NCBI GenBank assembly: GCA_034509425.1
Contig: JAVTVJ010000076.1
Location: 4,278,001 to 4,342,000 of the forward strand
From: Eopsaltria australis
Lineage: Eukaryota > Chordata > Aves > Passeriformes > Petroicidae
Direction: 5' to 3'
Length of the DNA: 64,000 nt
Position numbers and translations under genes: made by a program. Under the pieces are notes generated by a model. It saw only the letters and a program-made list of their open reading frames with translations. It was not told the origin of the DNA and did not search any database. Below, piece after piece: positions 1-39,280 of this stretch; within the stretch, counting starts at the first letter, position 1; every line of letters begins with the position of its first letter.

Positions 1-1059
1 TAGCAGTAGTCTCAGCATTTATATAAATTAGATTTAGTGACTTCTGTTTTATGGACATCACAAGTGCAGAGCAGAGCTTGAACCTTGAAGCTTAAAGGCC
101 AAAACAACCAGAAGGCAAATAAAAATGAACCAGTATTTTTTCCTTTTAAAATATTAGTATTTGTAAGCCAGTTGCTTGGAGCCTTGACTCACAACTTCTG
201 AATGGTTTAAGTTGGCCAAGTATAATAATTTTTAGAAAACGTTTCCTAGATGTTCAGCTATTCCTGAATGGTGTCTTTGCTAACTTTCCTTAGGTGCAGG
301 TTTAGAAAGTCACAGCTTGTTAGGTAAAAGGGCTTGGAACTAATCTAATTTATTTTTTTGCTCAATGCCGTGAATTAATTCCAGTTTGTGAAACGTTCAG
401 TCCTAGTGAGTATAACGATCTCCATCTGGAGAATCCATCACAGCCTTTACAGCCTTGTTCCACTAGCTAATTGCCATCTCTGGCACAGATATCCATCTTA
501 GCTTCAGCTTGTATTTTCTAGTTACCAGGGATTTTGCAAAATCTTTGTCAGATACAGTGAGGAGTCCTGTGCTATCAGTCCTTTAATACATTTCACAGAT
601 GGAGCCCAAAGCCCTGTATGTATTTCATTGTTATCAAAATCCCCTTTTTTCACTGTGGAACGCTAGCCTGAACACTGGTTTAGTACCAGCTGGACCAGAG
701 GCTAATCGGGTGTAGTAACACCTCTGAGTTGACTCCACACTCCTTGTTTACATAGCTCATTAACACTTGCAGTTGGCACCTTGGACTCTCCCCATACAGC
801 TTGTTACCCAGTCAGGCATGTGAGGGTTGTCACAGCCCAGGATAGTATTTTCCACGCTTTTACTCTAGCTTGCTGTATTTATTCCTGGATGGATGAACTT
901 GGACCAGCTCAAGTCAGTGTTGTTTCTCCATGTCCTGCTTAAGCAGTGATCCAGATCACTCAGGGCAATGAATCATCTTCATTGATCCCAGTGGCTCTTG
1001 TCAGATCCTGGTGTCTTTTATTCAGAATGATTTCTTTCTCTGCACTATTAATATAAAGT

Positions 1060-1132
1060 GTGTGTAATGCAAATGAATCCTTGAACTGGAAACTCTGCTC
1101 CTTACTGAAGGGAATTCATTTGTATTACATGC
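1060..1132. repeat. Hairpin-forming inverted repeat of pre-miRNA size
   Basis: The left arm 1060-1082 (core TGTAATGCAAATGAATCC) pairs with the right arm 1109-1132 (core GGAATTCATTTGTATTACA). It forms 23 base pairs, four of them G-U, with a single one-base bulge at 1113. The loop is 26 bases. It lies in an AMOTL1 intron in sense orientation. The left arm also contains the POU octamer ATGCAAAT (1068-1075). Whether it is transcribed and processed is unknown. Confidence 0.85.
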
Positions 1133-3000
1133 AGAAAACAATCATGCAGGTACCTTTTCATTCTGATTTAATCTGTGTATTTTGAAAGACAGCATGCAGA
1201 ATCAATGAAAAGAATAAATATGGGCTGTTTTTAAATACATCCCATTTTTATGTGCCTCATAAAATTCCACCCTGCCAGGATGTAGAAGTCTATAATTAAC
1301 TGCTGAAATAGTCTGCTGCTTCTCCTGTTATTTGTGTATTTATTCCCCCCACACATATTACTGCTGTTTTCAGACAACCTGTTGGTATTTACTGATTCAG
1401 CCACGTCTGTGGCTGCTGACAGGACACAAGGAGCTCGTTTTCTTCCCTGAGACAGCCCACGCAGGCAGGTTAGCTGGCAGTGTGGACAAGCTGAAGGATG
1501 TTACACCCAAACTGACTTGTCCTGGCGTTTCTCTGCAAGGATAGCCCAAGCATGAGCCTGGGCTGGAGGCTACACTTCCATCTGATGTGAATGCTGGCAG
1601 CCCTGCAGAGGAGCTTTGCTTTGTATTCCCTCTTATGGTCTAATATGCCTTACATTAAACTAAATGAAAGAGAAATGAAACTGTTTCCACAGCTAGGGTG
1701 ATGCCCTGTCATTTCTCTTTGCCCCTCTCTATTATTATCCCAGCTGGTTCCTCTAGAAGTGCAGGGGTTGAGGAAGGCACCTTTTCCTTATGCTGAGAAC
1801 CTGTTCTGAGTATGGATCTCCGTGAGGAAATACAATACCCTGTCCCTCTCTTAACTACTGAGGATGTGTTTGATACAGCATATGTCTTTTTAGATTATCA
1901 TTTTGCCCTTCAAAATCTTTATGTAATCATGCCAAAGAAGCTGGGCCAAATCTTTCCAGAACCAACAAATGTCACCAACAAAATAGTGAATTAAAGAGAT
2001 ATGAGTCCAAGTCTGCAGAATGTTTTTGGAACAAATACTTGTGTTTACAAGGTGCTGCAACTATTGCTGATTCCCTAAGACAGAGAATACCATGAGGGCC
2101 CTGTCTGGGCTATGGCAAATGTTCTCCCATTTCTTTCTGTATCACCATTTAGGGATGGATCTGTAATTGTGTTTCCTTGCACCATGACCATCAGACTGGG
2201 CTTGCTGACTTTGCCAGGATCCTGTTTTTTTCCTGCATGGTCATAATAGTGTTTCCTCCACGTTATTCAATGTGACAGAATAGTGTTTGAAGTCTGCTTC
2301 CTGCCTGCAGAAATTACAATGAAATCAAGTAGGCACCTGATCTGAGGTTAGTATCCAGACTGAAGGCTCCCAGTCAATGGGCAGGAATAAGCACATTTCA
2401 CACACTTTTTTACTCTCATTGTAAGCTAAAAGCCTAAGGCAACTTCAAAGAACTGCACACCAGAAATGCCTTATTCTCATCGCTGACTCAGCCAGAGCAT
2501 CCACAGTAGATGCATGAAGTTGTAAAATAAAGTTCCTTGGGAGAGTCTTTGAAAGATGTAATAGGCCAGTCTGCCCTAGAGGCAAAGGAAGGCAGAGCAT
2601 TTGCAGAAAGATGAGCTAAATAGGTTAGAGGAGGGCATTTTAATTATGAATGTAAATGCCATGGTGTGTTGGAAACAAAGTCCTTCCTCCACTGGCCCCT
2701 TTCCATCCCTAGGCAGAGGAGAGCTTCACTGTACCTGTAGCAAGGCAGAGGTGGAATTTCCTTCCAGAACATTTACAGGTGTTTTCATTTTATTACTAAT
2801 ACTGTGCTGCTTTATCCAACAACAGCTCTTCTGTATTTACAGTTTCCTGGTCTTCAGCAACAAGTGGACTTTATCATTAATTTTCCTTTCCAGGTTTCTT
2901 ATTCCTACATAAAGCTTCAAATTCTCCCGAGATTCCTCTGTCTTGGTAATTCTTGCTCCCAGGTGGTTCAGTATAAAAGGAGTATTGAGAACATGCCTAA

Positions 3001-3027
3001 ATTTGGGGGCTTGGGAAGCCCCAAAAT
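3001..3027. repeat. Tight 12-bp inverted repeat
   Basis: ATTTGGGGGCTT and AAGCCCCAAAAT pair across three bases with one mismatch. Confidence 0.85.
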
Positions 3028-3248
3028 CTTGAGGGATTTCTTATGAAAGTGAGGCGCATGGTCAAGTATTTTGCTGAAGACACTGTATTGCAGGCTATAG
3101 GTAGTAAGCTATTTTATGTGTATCACAAGCTATATCTGTGAAAAGAAAGAGTGCTTGGTGACCCCAACGCAGTAGCCCTTGAAAGCCTCACTGCCTGCTG
3201 GTGCTCCTTACTCAAAAAGCCTTAATTTTTGTTTCCCTTCTTTACAAT

Positions 3249-3287
3249 ACATTGCAGAAGCTTATGGGGGCCCTACTTCTGCAATGT
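3249..3287. repeat. Perfect 12-bp inverted repeat
   Basis: ACATTGCAGAAG (3249-3260) and CTTCTGCAATGT (3276-3287) are exact reverse complements around a 15-base loop. Confidence 0.95.
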
Positions 3288-4587
3288 CAACCAAAAAATG
3301 TTTTTAATAGAAATGTAGCCAAAATGTTGCAGAGATAGGTAAAACTCAAAATATTCCACTGTCGCATGCTTTTAAGAAGGATGATTTTCGACCAGAATAT
3401 GTTTGGCTGAAAGATTTTAACCTGCTCTAATGCAGAGTAAGATCAATATTTAAAATACAGTAGAAGCATTGTGAGAATGTCATTCTTTACTAAGCCCAAA
3501 GGACCTCTGGATAATCCTGATTGCTGCGTTTCTTTGGAGCTTTACATGAGAATTTGGATAGAAACTAAGCTGATGTTATAACATTCCTATTTTTGCAAAT
3601 GCTGATTTGTTAATTTGAATTGCTGTGTTTATTTGATTGCATATATACTGAGAGATTTTGCAGTTGGCTAAATCAGAACTAAATGGGGACAGATTAAACA
3701 AGAAAAAAGCAATCAGAAACATGAATTTAGTTGAACAGCTGTGCTTCAAGTGGTATAAAGTCAATTGTACCTGTTCAGTTTCTAAGCTGGAAATTACTGG
3801 AGAATCTCTCCTGTGGCCATGGCTGCTGAGATTCTGGTGACTGGCTTCTGCTATAGAGTGTAAATCTTTAGTAGCTCAAGAAGTCATTTGCAGTTCAAGA
3901 AAATAGACATCTGTGGTCTTCCTTCCTCCGTGGTGTAAAGCTAGACAGACTAAAGTGACAAGAAAAGGTTAAATTGATAAAAGGCTAAGATTCCCCAGAA
4001 GTACAGTGTCAAAAGTTCATGCAATAGTGTAAAGGGTGTATCTATGGACAAAGATTGCTGTGTTTCATAATGGAAAAGAAAAATTGCTGTATCTCCACTG
4101 GTTTAAAGTTCAGAGATCAATTTAATTCTATTGCTCTATGCTATTGCCATAAAGAAGTGAGAAAATCTGTACCTGTGGCAAATCTTCCAAATCTTCTGCT
4201 TTCTACCAAGTGTCTTTGTAGGGGTGTAACTGTATCCAGACAGTTGGGCTTTCACTTGCATCGAACCAGTGGTGCCTTTTCTTTTGGTAAAGACAAATGA
4301 GGTCACACTTAGCTGAATTAATTGCTGTGGTAAAACATGTGTGCACAGACTGGCTGTCAGCAGCGTTGAGGAGGTGTCGTGTGCTTGTCTGAGTTCACAT
4401 TCACTTATGGAGCATTTTTTGCACTGTGAGTGACATCCCTCACTCATGATGTTACTTATTGTTCAGATTTTTGAGCAAAAGAATATTCAAGTCCCATGGT
4501 GGGCATCAGATCCCTTGCCAGGTTTGCACACTGGAGCACCAGAAGGAGTGGGGGACTGCATGGATGGTGTGAGAACTATGCCCATGG

Positions 4588-5012
4588 TCAGAGGGCTGGA
4601 GCACCTCTCCAATGAAGACAGACTAAGAGTTGGGGTTGTTCAGCCCGGAGAAGAGAAGGCTCCCGAGAGATCTTACTGTAGCCTTCTAATTCTTGAAGGG
4701 GGCTTACAAGAAAGCTGGAGCAGGACATTCTACCAAGGCCTGTAGAGATGGGACAAAAGAAAATAGCTTTGAACTGGGAGAGGGTAGGTTTAGATTAGAT
4801 ATAAGGAAGAAATTTTTTATGCTGAGGGTGATAAGGCACTGGAACAGGTTGCCCAGAGAAGTTGTGGATGCTCCATCACGGGAAGTATTCAAGGCCAGGC
4901 TGGTTGGAGCCCTGAGAAGCCTCATGTAGTGGAAGGTGTCTGAGCCTGTGACAAGGTGGTTGGACTAGATGGTTTTAAAGATTCCAACCCAAGCCATTCT
5001 GTGATTCTATGA
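4588..5012 (+). mobile_element. CR1 LINE 3' fragment
   Basis: It runs from the typical agggctggagcacctctcc, through gttcagcccggagaagagaa, tagatataaggaagaaattt and aacaggttgcccagagaagt, to the 3' end gattctatga. The orientation is +. It retains the last part of the ORF2 reading (LDIRKKFFMLRVIRHWNRLP) and the 3' UTR, with several indels. It lies within an AMOTL1 intron. Confidence 0.95.
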
Positions 5013-5793
5013 ATTCCTGTATGTTTTGTTGTGAAGTGTCATACAGCACCTCCATGACTTCCTGTCTTTTGGAAAGTTTTATCGTCTTTCAGTAGACATT
5101 TAGCTCCTTAGTTATTAGCCTAAACCTCTGCCAGAGAATGCCCATGCCTGGCACTAAGAGCAAACCCTTCTGGCCCTGGGAGCTTCCCAGGCTGCAGAGC
5201 CTGATTTATTTTCACTCTAGTTTGGACAGAAGATTAAGGCTGAATTGCTGACTTTCTTTGCTGTTGTGTGGCTGGGTGGGGACAAGTTTGTTAGAGCAGT
5301 GCTGTTCATTTTCTAGGGCAGGATTTTAAAATTGCCTTCACTTTTCAGCTTTGTTCTGCTGCAGTTGAAGGTAGTGGTGGGTTATTGTCAATAGAATTAG
5401 GCCAACACTGAGGGGCTTTTGAAAACCCTGTTTTGAGAAGCTGTGTAGATGCTGAAGACAACACTAACCATAATTACTATGTATTTATATAGCACAAAAT
5501 TGTCTGTCTAAGAAATAGCATTCGTGGATCTTTGTGGCCCAGTGGGGTAAATACGTCTGTTCATTATGTATTGTGCCTTATGTAGGGTACAGAAAGAAAG
5601 GTAATTATATCAACAGCAAGCCTAGTAACTTGTAGTTATGTTAAAATGCAAATTCCAGAAGGTGCTTGGCTGCAGACTTCAGGTGGGGTCCAGCAGCCAG
5701 CTTATTTTCCAGCAAAACCTGTCACTGAGAGGTACCACATGGTCTGGGTTGAGTTTCTTAAACAAGATCAGTGTAGAAATTTCAGAACTTTTG

Positions 5794-5820
5794 CATCAGG
5801 GCCAAAGTGAGGCCCTGATG
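5794..5820. repeat. Perfect 10-bp inverted repeat
   Basis: CATCAGGGCC and GGCCCTGATG pair exactly around a seven-base loop. Confidence 0.95.
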
Positions 5821-6714
5821 AGGAGTGGCTCAACCTGTGCACAGTGAGATTTGGCGTGGGGCTGCTTCCCCTGGCTGAGGCTTCGAGGGCTGCCTGTGCA
5901 GTGGATGAGGGCATAGAGATGGGTTGGTGAGGGACTTCCACCTGGCTGTCAGCTGCAGGGTTACCCTCACTGCTGAGACATCCTCCTGGATTATCTTCCA
6001 GCCATTGCAAATTATGATTCAGATGTATTAAAAAGCTGCCTGCTAATAGCAAGCCTAGCTCACAAGCAGATCCACTACCAGCTCACTTCTTATTCTTCCC
6101 TGATATGAGTCTGGTGAGTGATGGATGCCCTTAATCGGGGAGTGACACAATGAGGTCTCCCTCTGGAAGATGACTTTCATGGCTCACGGTGATTAAACAG
6201 GGCTGTGCCTCCAGCAGTTCCGCTGCAGCACTTCCCTCTTCCATTGCTAAAGCCACTCAGGGATGCTGCTTTGCTCACATCACTTCCTCTCGCCTCCCAA
6301 CTCGGCTGATCCGCTGGTCTTGCTCTAGGCAGGGAGCGGTCTTCCAAGGGTGAGTAATGCATCCCTTGTGTTTTCTTCAAGCCTGCCAGCTTATTGCTTC
6401 TCAGCCATGGCGTTTGTGGGAAGGGAAGGCAGGGAGAAGCTGGCTGCTGCTGAAGTATTTGCTTCACACCTAGGCAAAAATGCTGATTTTGAGTCAGTGC
6501 TTCCTTTATCCATTCATGCCAAATGTGTATGTCACTGTCAAGGGCAGGTGAGGAGACAATTTACCCAGTCTCTGCTATGATTGTTGGTATTTAGGACTCA
6601 TGACTGTCCAGTTATAACACTATTAATAACCCACGCAGTCATTAGGTGAAAGCTCCCGTGAGCATTTTGAGGGTGTGCAGCTCTAACGCTTCTCCCACGT
6701 GTGCTTTCCCACAG

Positions 6715-33293
<26,579 letters not shown>

Positions 33294-36015
33294 GCGGAGG
33301 ACAGCACCTCTGGGGTTTTGTGTGTGTACAGCCAGGCCCAAGATGGTCCTTGGTGTGCCAACCTTGAAAACTAACCCTGAGAGTCTGAAAAAACACGAAG
33401 TTTATTCCCAAATTGAAGCTAGAGATATGATATGTTGAGACTTTTGACCAAGCAAGAAGTCAAGAGCACTGAAGAGGAGTGATGAAATGAACGTCTGGCA
33501 TTTTCTGAACAGAAGGGGTCGTTGCAAATGGAAAGTGGTGTGAGAAGGGGATTGTTGAGGAAAAAGGAAACTGTTTTCTGGCATAAAGAGAAAGTAGTGA
33601 AGTTACAGACTGGTTGCATGCTGCTGCTCTGTTTTCCCGCCTCTGCAGCCAGGACATGGAGTGAAATCCTGTCTCTTTGGAGGCCAGAGAGAGTTTCTGA
33701 GTAATCTAGGAAAAACTTGCATCTTCCTCAATGCATTTCTCAAAGGTTTCAGTCTCAAAAATTTCACTTCTCAATTTTTGTGAATAATCGGTTTGTAGGT
33801 GTACATGGCAGGTTCTTGTAAGTATTTGAAGTGGCATTGGTGTGGCTTTCCTGGGCAGGCAGGTCAGGTGCCTCTTTCCTGGCTGGACAAGTGTTTCTCT
33901 TGGAGCCGAATTTACAGTACAAATATTCACGTCTTGCAGCCTCAGAGCTTGCTGAGACTTCTTTTTTTGATAGTAGCAGTTGTTGGCTGGAATTCTCCTG
34001 GTGGGTGTAGAAGGGGGAGGGGTGACCCTGCTGAAGCAAAACCTGTTGTAACCTTAGGAAGGTTTCAGGAGGGAGAGTTGGGGGAGAGGATCACAGCAGC
34101 TTCCTAAAGGGCTGTGCACCATGGAGTTCCTTCAGAGGGGAGCTGCATGGGTGTGTTTTTTTAGAGGATTTAAGCTGGGTTTGCATGTGAGACCAGAAGA
34201 TACCTCTTTCTGGGCACTGGTTCACAGTATTGGAAGAATCAGTGTGTTTGTGGTAAGAACACGATTTTTCCTTACTTTCAATTTTTACAGCCAAATCCAA
34301 CCTTCCCTGAGCATACAGACCTGCTGTTCAAGCTGATGTGGGACTGGACATTAAAGAGTGTAGGAGCAGGCTGGGAAGGGTTTAACTGCAAAGCAATACG
34401 TGAGCATCATGTGTTTTCTGTGCTGAGCTGCGGTTTCTTTTCACCTTATTTTACCCATGGTGGAACATTTCTTATTTTCAGCTTTGTCCCTGAATTGAGA
34501 TAGAGGCAGCCAGCTCACCCGCTGTGTTACTCGTGGCTTCGTGCACTGCACATGCCAGTAGGGAAACTTTCCTCTGTGAGGCATTTCTGTATCAGCTTTG
34601 CAGTTCCTGAGCCTTGTGGTGCACCATAATGATTTTAAGGAGAGCTTGGCTTTGGGAAAAAGAGTGGTGGGATCTATTGAGAAGCTGCCTGAAGTGGAAG
34701 AGTGATGGGTGCTAGAAGTAATCGTGCACTCAGGGCTGGCTTGAGTTTACCTCTTCCTGTAGGTAACAACTCAGAGCCCCTGACTGTTGAGAGCACCAGG
34801 CATTTTAACTCTGCTTTCACCAAAAACTGAAGTCCATGTGAACTCAAAGCCTTCACGGGCCAGAGCCTTGTGCTCAATACTGCCTGGCTGATAGCTTTTT
34901 TTAAAAAAGAAGAAAATTGCTATGTTAAAGCTATGCACTTACTCTTGCGTGTACCTAGAATTAGACGTATATTGTTGTCACCCTCTTTCTGAGTTTTGCA
35001 CTTGTTAAAGTAGTGGTAGGTAGGTTGTGCAGGAAGCAAACCGTGTGTTTCAAGTATTAGCAGCTTTGCATTGTGAAACCAAAGGTGTAAAACCCTTGGA
35101 AGATGTTATGCAGCTTAATATATGCCTTGTAAGATAATTTTTTTCCTCTAAAGTTAATTTAAACATTGTAATTGTTTGCATTAAAGCCAGGACCGCGTGT
35201 GACATCACCGCTGACCCACCTTCGTGGCCTTTCTTCAGGTGTCCATGGTAGGAATGGGGCAGGAGAAAGACCAATCAAGGGAATACAAGTAAAATGTTGG
35301 TGAATATTTAATTGCATCACTTTTTATCCAAGAAATAAGGATACCCAAGTGCTTGGAAGTCCCTAAGCATTTTGTTATGAGCTGTGATATTTATTTTGCT
35401 GAAACTCTTCAGTGAGTTGTGTGCAGGCAGACAGTGAGGCGTCCAGGAGAAACAGTGCTGGATCAGCATGGATCAGCTCTCAGTTATGTTTGGTAGTGGT
35501 TCAGCTTGATTTCTCCAAGTCAGCTGGAGTACAGCACTCCTCCTTGAGGAGACCACAGTCTCTCCAGTTTCTGCTCTCCAAAGCTGGCTTTACACTTGGT
35601 GTGGCCCCAGATTCATGGTCACATACAGGAAACTATTGCAGACAGTGTGTAGGCAACTCTTGTTGTAGGCAACAGCTCACATAAACCAAAAGGTTCATTC
35701 TCACCAATTGTGTTGAACTCAAGAGATGTTAGTTTTCCTGGAGGGAAGGTCTGGAGGACCAGTGTGTCTCCTTCCAGCCCAAGCACTAGCAGGGCTTGCA
35801 TGGAGTGCTACTGCCATATGTCAGCCCCGCTGAGCAGAGCAGCTCCATTTGTGCTGGCTTTCCCAGCTCTTTGAACTGTTTTGTGTTTTTGGGAATCTGT
35901 GCTGTAGCCATTCCAGGTGATGTTGGTGGTAACTAGTTGTAAAATACTGTCTTTTATATTGTTGTTGGTTGTATAGATAAGTTTGTGTACAGTGTTGTAC
36001 AGCTGGAGGGTTATT

Positions 36016-36023
36016 TGTACATA
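36016..36023 (+). promoter_or_regulatory. Pumilio-type 3' UTR motif TGTACATA
   Basis: An exact match to UGUANAUA, the Pumilio response element, lies about 115 bases upstream of the presumed AMOTL1 poly(A) signal. Its function is inferred from the motif only. Confidence 0.4.
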
Positions 36024-36132
36024 GGGGGGGAAATGAAGGACATTGTGTCACCCCCAGCAAATGTTGATATTGTTGGTCAGCCAAAGATTTCTTATTCTTT
36101 GCTGTTTAAATATGTGCCTTACTATTGTAGAT

Positions 36133-36138
36133 AATAAA
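36133..36138 (+). terminator. Candidate AMOTL1 polyadenylation signal
   Basis: A canonical AATAAA is followed by tgtataaacatgtttatttt, a plausible downstream U/GU-rich element. Further canonical hexamers at 36664-36669 and 36759-36764 could serve as distal sites. Confidence 0.6.
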
Positions 36139-38974
36139 TGTATAAACATGTTTATTTTCTCACTTTCCCAGTGTGAATACATTCAGTCCTCCGGAAGAAA
36201 GGACTTAAAAAAAATTCTTTAAGTTTTGCAAACAATGTGTTAAAACTAAGAGTGGATACCTCAGGGACTTTTAAGGTCGCATCTTCTCCATTTTTCACAG
36301 GTGTTAATGAAAGACCCCACAGCAGGTGACACCAGTATGTGTGTGTGGGCATGAAATCAGTGGGGCTCCAAGGCAAAGGACCAAACTGGGAGTTTGCCCA
36401 AGCAAGAAGAGCATGATTTTAGTGAGATCATCTTCACTGGAAGGAAATGAGAGTAGAAACTTAATGAGATACTTTGGTGAAGATATGACTAGTTTTTAGC
36501 CCTATGTTCCTGCTAAGCATAGAACTCGCACTGATTTTTTTGGTGTTTTTTTCTTGAGGGTCTGGGGCTTCTCTGTTTGACAGATGTTAGATCAGTGTGA
36601 GTGAGGTACCTAAATATCTTCTTTATCTAGATATTCTTAAGTAATATACTGTCCTCAGTAAGGAATAAAGATCAGATCCCATTTCATGCTGTAGTGCTGG
36701 CAAGGGGAATGCTCCAGCCTGCTGAAAATATTGTTCCTATGTTTGTTTATGCAACTGAAATAAATGGGGGAAGGGAGCAAAAGTTAGCCAAGTGTCTGCC
36801 TTTGGGTAAGGGAGGTTTGCTCAGCAGGCTCTCACATGCTCTTGGAAGTGTCTGTTAAAAAATTCCTGAATCAGGTCCCAGGGAGTTGCAGGCATGAAAG
36901 GCATGAATGCCACTAAGGGCCTCTCTCTCCTATGAGTTCTTCTCTGCCTGTCCCAGCCTTCTCTCCCCAGATCCTTGCACACGTTGGAAAAACCAACCTG
37001 TCCTGAGCAGGGGTGTGTCAGCAAAGATCCAGGGGGGTTGCAGAAGCTTGAGGAGCATTTTGCTTGACCCAGATCCCGGCACTCTGTGTTCCCCATGCAA
37101 GCACAGGTCAGCCTGACCCATCTGATCACTCCATCTTCAGGACATGGCAGCTGGTAGCATTTCTTGTGCCAAGAACAAAAGTTTGGTGATTGTTGAGATT
37201 GTGGCTTTTCAGCTTCCTTCAAGTCAAGATTTGACAGAAAATTCTGGCACATATCTTGTTTTTCAAGGCCATGGAAGAAAAGGAACTAACAGAGGCCAAA
37301 CCAATATTAGGATGGGAAAAGCCTCATGGCCAGCTGTGTTCAGGTATAACAAGGAGGGGGCTTATTCCATTTTTGGGTTGTGTCTTCACCACAGATGATC
37401 CAGCCAAAAAAAACACTGTATGCAGGTTAAATACATTTTGCATATTAATATCAGAAATAAACATGCAAAGAAGCAAACTTCCAGAGTCAGTTTGTTTAAA
37501 CATTAAAATCTGTGATTCCAAAAGTAAGTAACAGACTTGCAACATGTAAGGAAAGAGCTTAGAACAGCTAAAAATATTAGCAAGATTGCCATTTAGAAGC
37601 ATTCAAAAACCTAGTCCCACCCAAAATAACAAGACCTTTTCAGGGTTCGCTTTCATTCGGTGCACTGTGCATCTGTGACATCCCTTCTGCGCTGATTTGT
37701 TACCATGTTCAGGTTTTCTCCTCCCAGACTTTTAGAGGGGCAAACATACAAACAGCAGTGATGTGCATTCTTGGGGAAAAGCTGTGATTTCCAGCTTTAA
37801 TACCTTCTAGGTCTGGACTTAAAGTACACTGCAGTGAAACGTGAAAAGTTCCGATCTCACTGCCTGGCGGGAAGGCTGCTGCCAGGTGTCTGCTTGTCAT
37901 CAGGATCCCCATTGTGGGGCTGGTCTGAGCACCCCTTGAGCCAGGTCAGTCAGCCTGAAGGCAGTGACCCCCCCGTCTGCAAACCAAAGCAAGTGGGGAA
38001 AACGGCACAATGTCCACGGTGCAGTCCCACCTGAGAGGAGGGTAAAACACGAGCAGCTGTCCCTGTGCTACTGTGATTAATGTTCATCCAGACCTTAAGC
38101 TGCGGCTTCGAAGCCTTGTAAAACCAAGTGCGAGTGCCCAGCATTCCTGAGCTATAAAAGGCCGAGGAATTCACTGACTCGAGGTATGAAGACCACAAGC
38201 TATTTTCTTTCATACCGACCACTTCAGCTTTAGATGAACAAAATATCAGTGTGCATATTTTCCAGAGTAACCCTGCATGGCCCTGCTGCAGTCCAGAACT
38301 CAGTTCAGTGCCAGTGCCCTCCAGTTTGACACAAAGCAGGGCAGCAATTAAGAGATGAGAGCCAGGTCTGTGTTAGCCCCCTATCCTGTGAGAGGCTGAA
38401 GACCTGCAGCAAAGTTTAGTGCTGAAAGGGAACTTTTTCCCCCAGGTACCACGTGATGAGGCAGCAATGAAGCTTTTGGCAAGCTAAAAGTTGGGAGGAT
38501 GGCATTGCCATCCCCTCTCGGGAGCTCATACGCACATCTGAGCATTGTGGTGGCTTCTCCAGCTGCTTGGTGGACTCTGACTCCTTGTTCATCGCTCCCC
38601 TGGTGCCTGCGTGCCCTGGGAGCACCCTCAGACCCCTGCAGAAGCAGGGTGGACAGCCAGTGACCCTCCAGACACATGAAGCTTCCTACAGGACAGCTGG
38701 GCTCAGAGTGAGAACGGGACTGTGATGGCAGCTGACATTCCTCTGCCAGTCCCTGGTTTGGGACTTGATCAGCCCAGGTAGAAAAAGTCCTGCTGGGAGG
38801 AAGCTCTAGGAGGGAGAAAAGGTGTTGTAAGGTGTGAGGAGATGGAGGTCTTCTTGCTTGGCCAGTTACTTAGAGCATTTTTAAGATGACCCTTTCTGGT
38901 AGGCTTGCTATTAAAACTGCAGACCAATTTGGTGTGCAAAAAAATTGCTGCTTGGTGTAAATTTCATCTGAATT

Positions 38975-39280
38975 CATGGAAGGGACCTTAAAGGCCACAT
39001 GTAGTTCCAACACTCCTGCCCTGGGCAATGACACCTTCTATAAGACCAAGTTGCTCAAAGCCCCATCCAGCCTGGCCTTGAAGCTTCCTGATGCTTTCCA
39101 GGAATGGAGCATCCACAGCTTCTCTGGGCAGCCTGTGCCAGTGTCTCGCCACCCTCACAGTACAGAATTTCTTCCTTATGTCCAATCTAAACTTTTCCTC
39201 TTTAAAGTCATTACCCCTTGTCCCATCACTACATGCCCTTGTAAAAACTCCCTCTCTGGCTTTCTTGTAGCATCCCTAGC
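38975..39280 (-). mobile_element. CR1 LINE 3' fragment
   Basis: The minus strand encodes MDIRKKFCTVRVARHWHRLP and REAVDAPFLES, the CR1 ORF2 end. The 3' end is at the left (catggaagggaccttaaagg). It lies between AMOTL1 and CWC15. Confidence 0.93.

Larger units (their letters stand above)
1..6714 (+). other. AMOTL1 intron (3' part)
   Basis: No AMOTL1 N-terminal exon was found here: no LPTYEEA- or PPEY-coding segment with splice sites. It holds the hairpin at 1060-1132, two shorter inverted repeats and one CR1 fragment. Short open frames lack family resemblance. Confidence 0.75.
33294..36158 (+). other. AMOTL1: AMOTL1 3' UTR (inferred)
   Basis: This continuous stretch follows the stop codon and has no splice-supported coding sequence. 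The first canonical AATAAA after the stop is at 36133-36138. A TG/T-rich downstream element follows near 36139-36160, so cleavage about 36,150-36,160 is likely. ATTAAA variants occur near 34351 and 35180. Human AMOTL1 has a still longer 3' UTR, so later sites may also be used. Confidence 0.7.
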
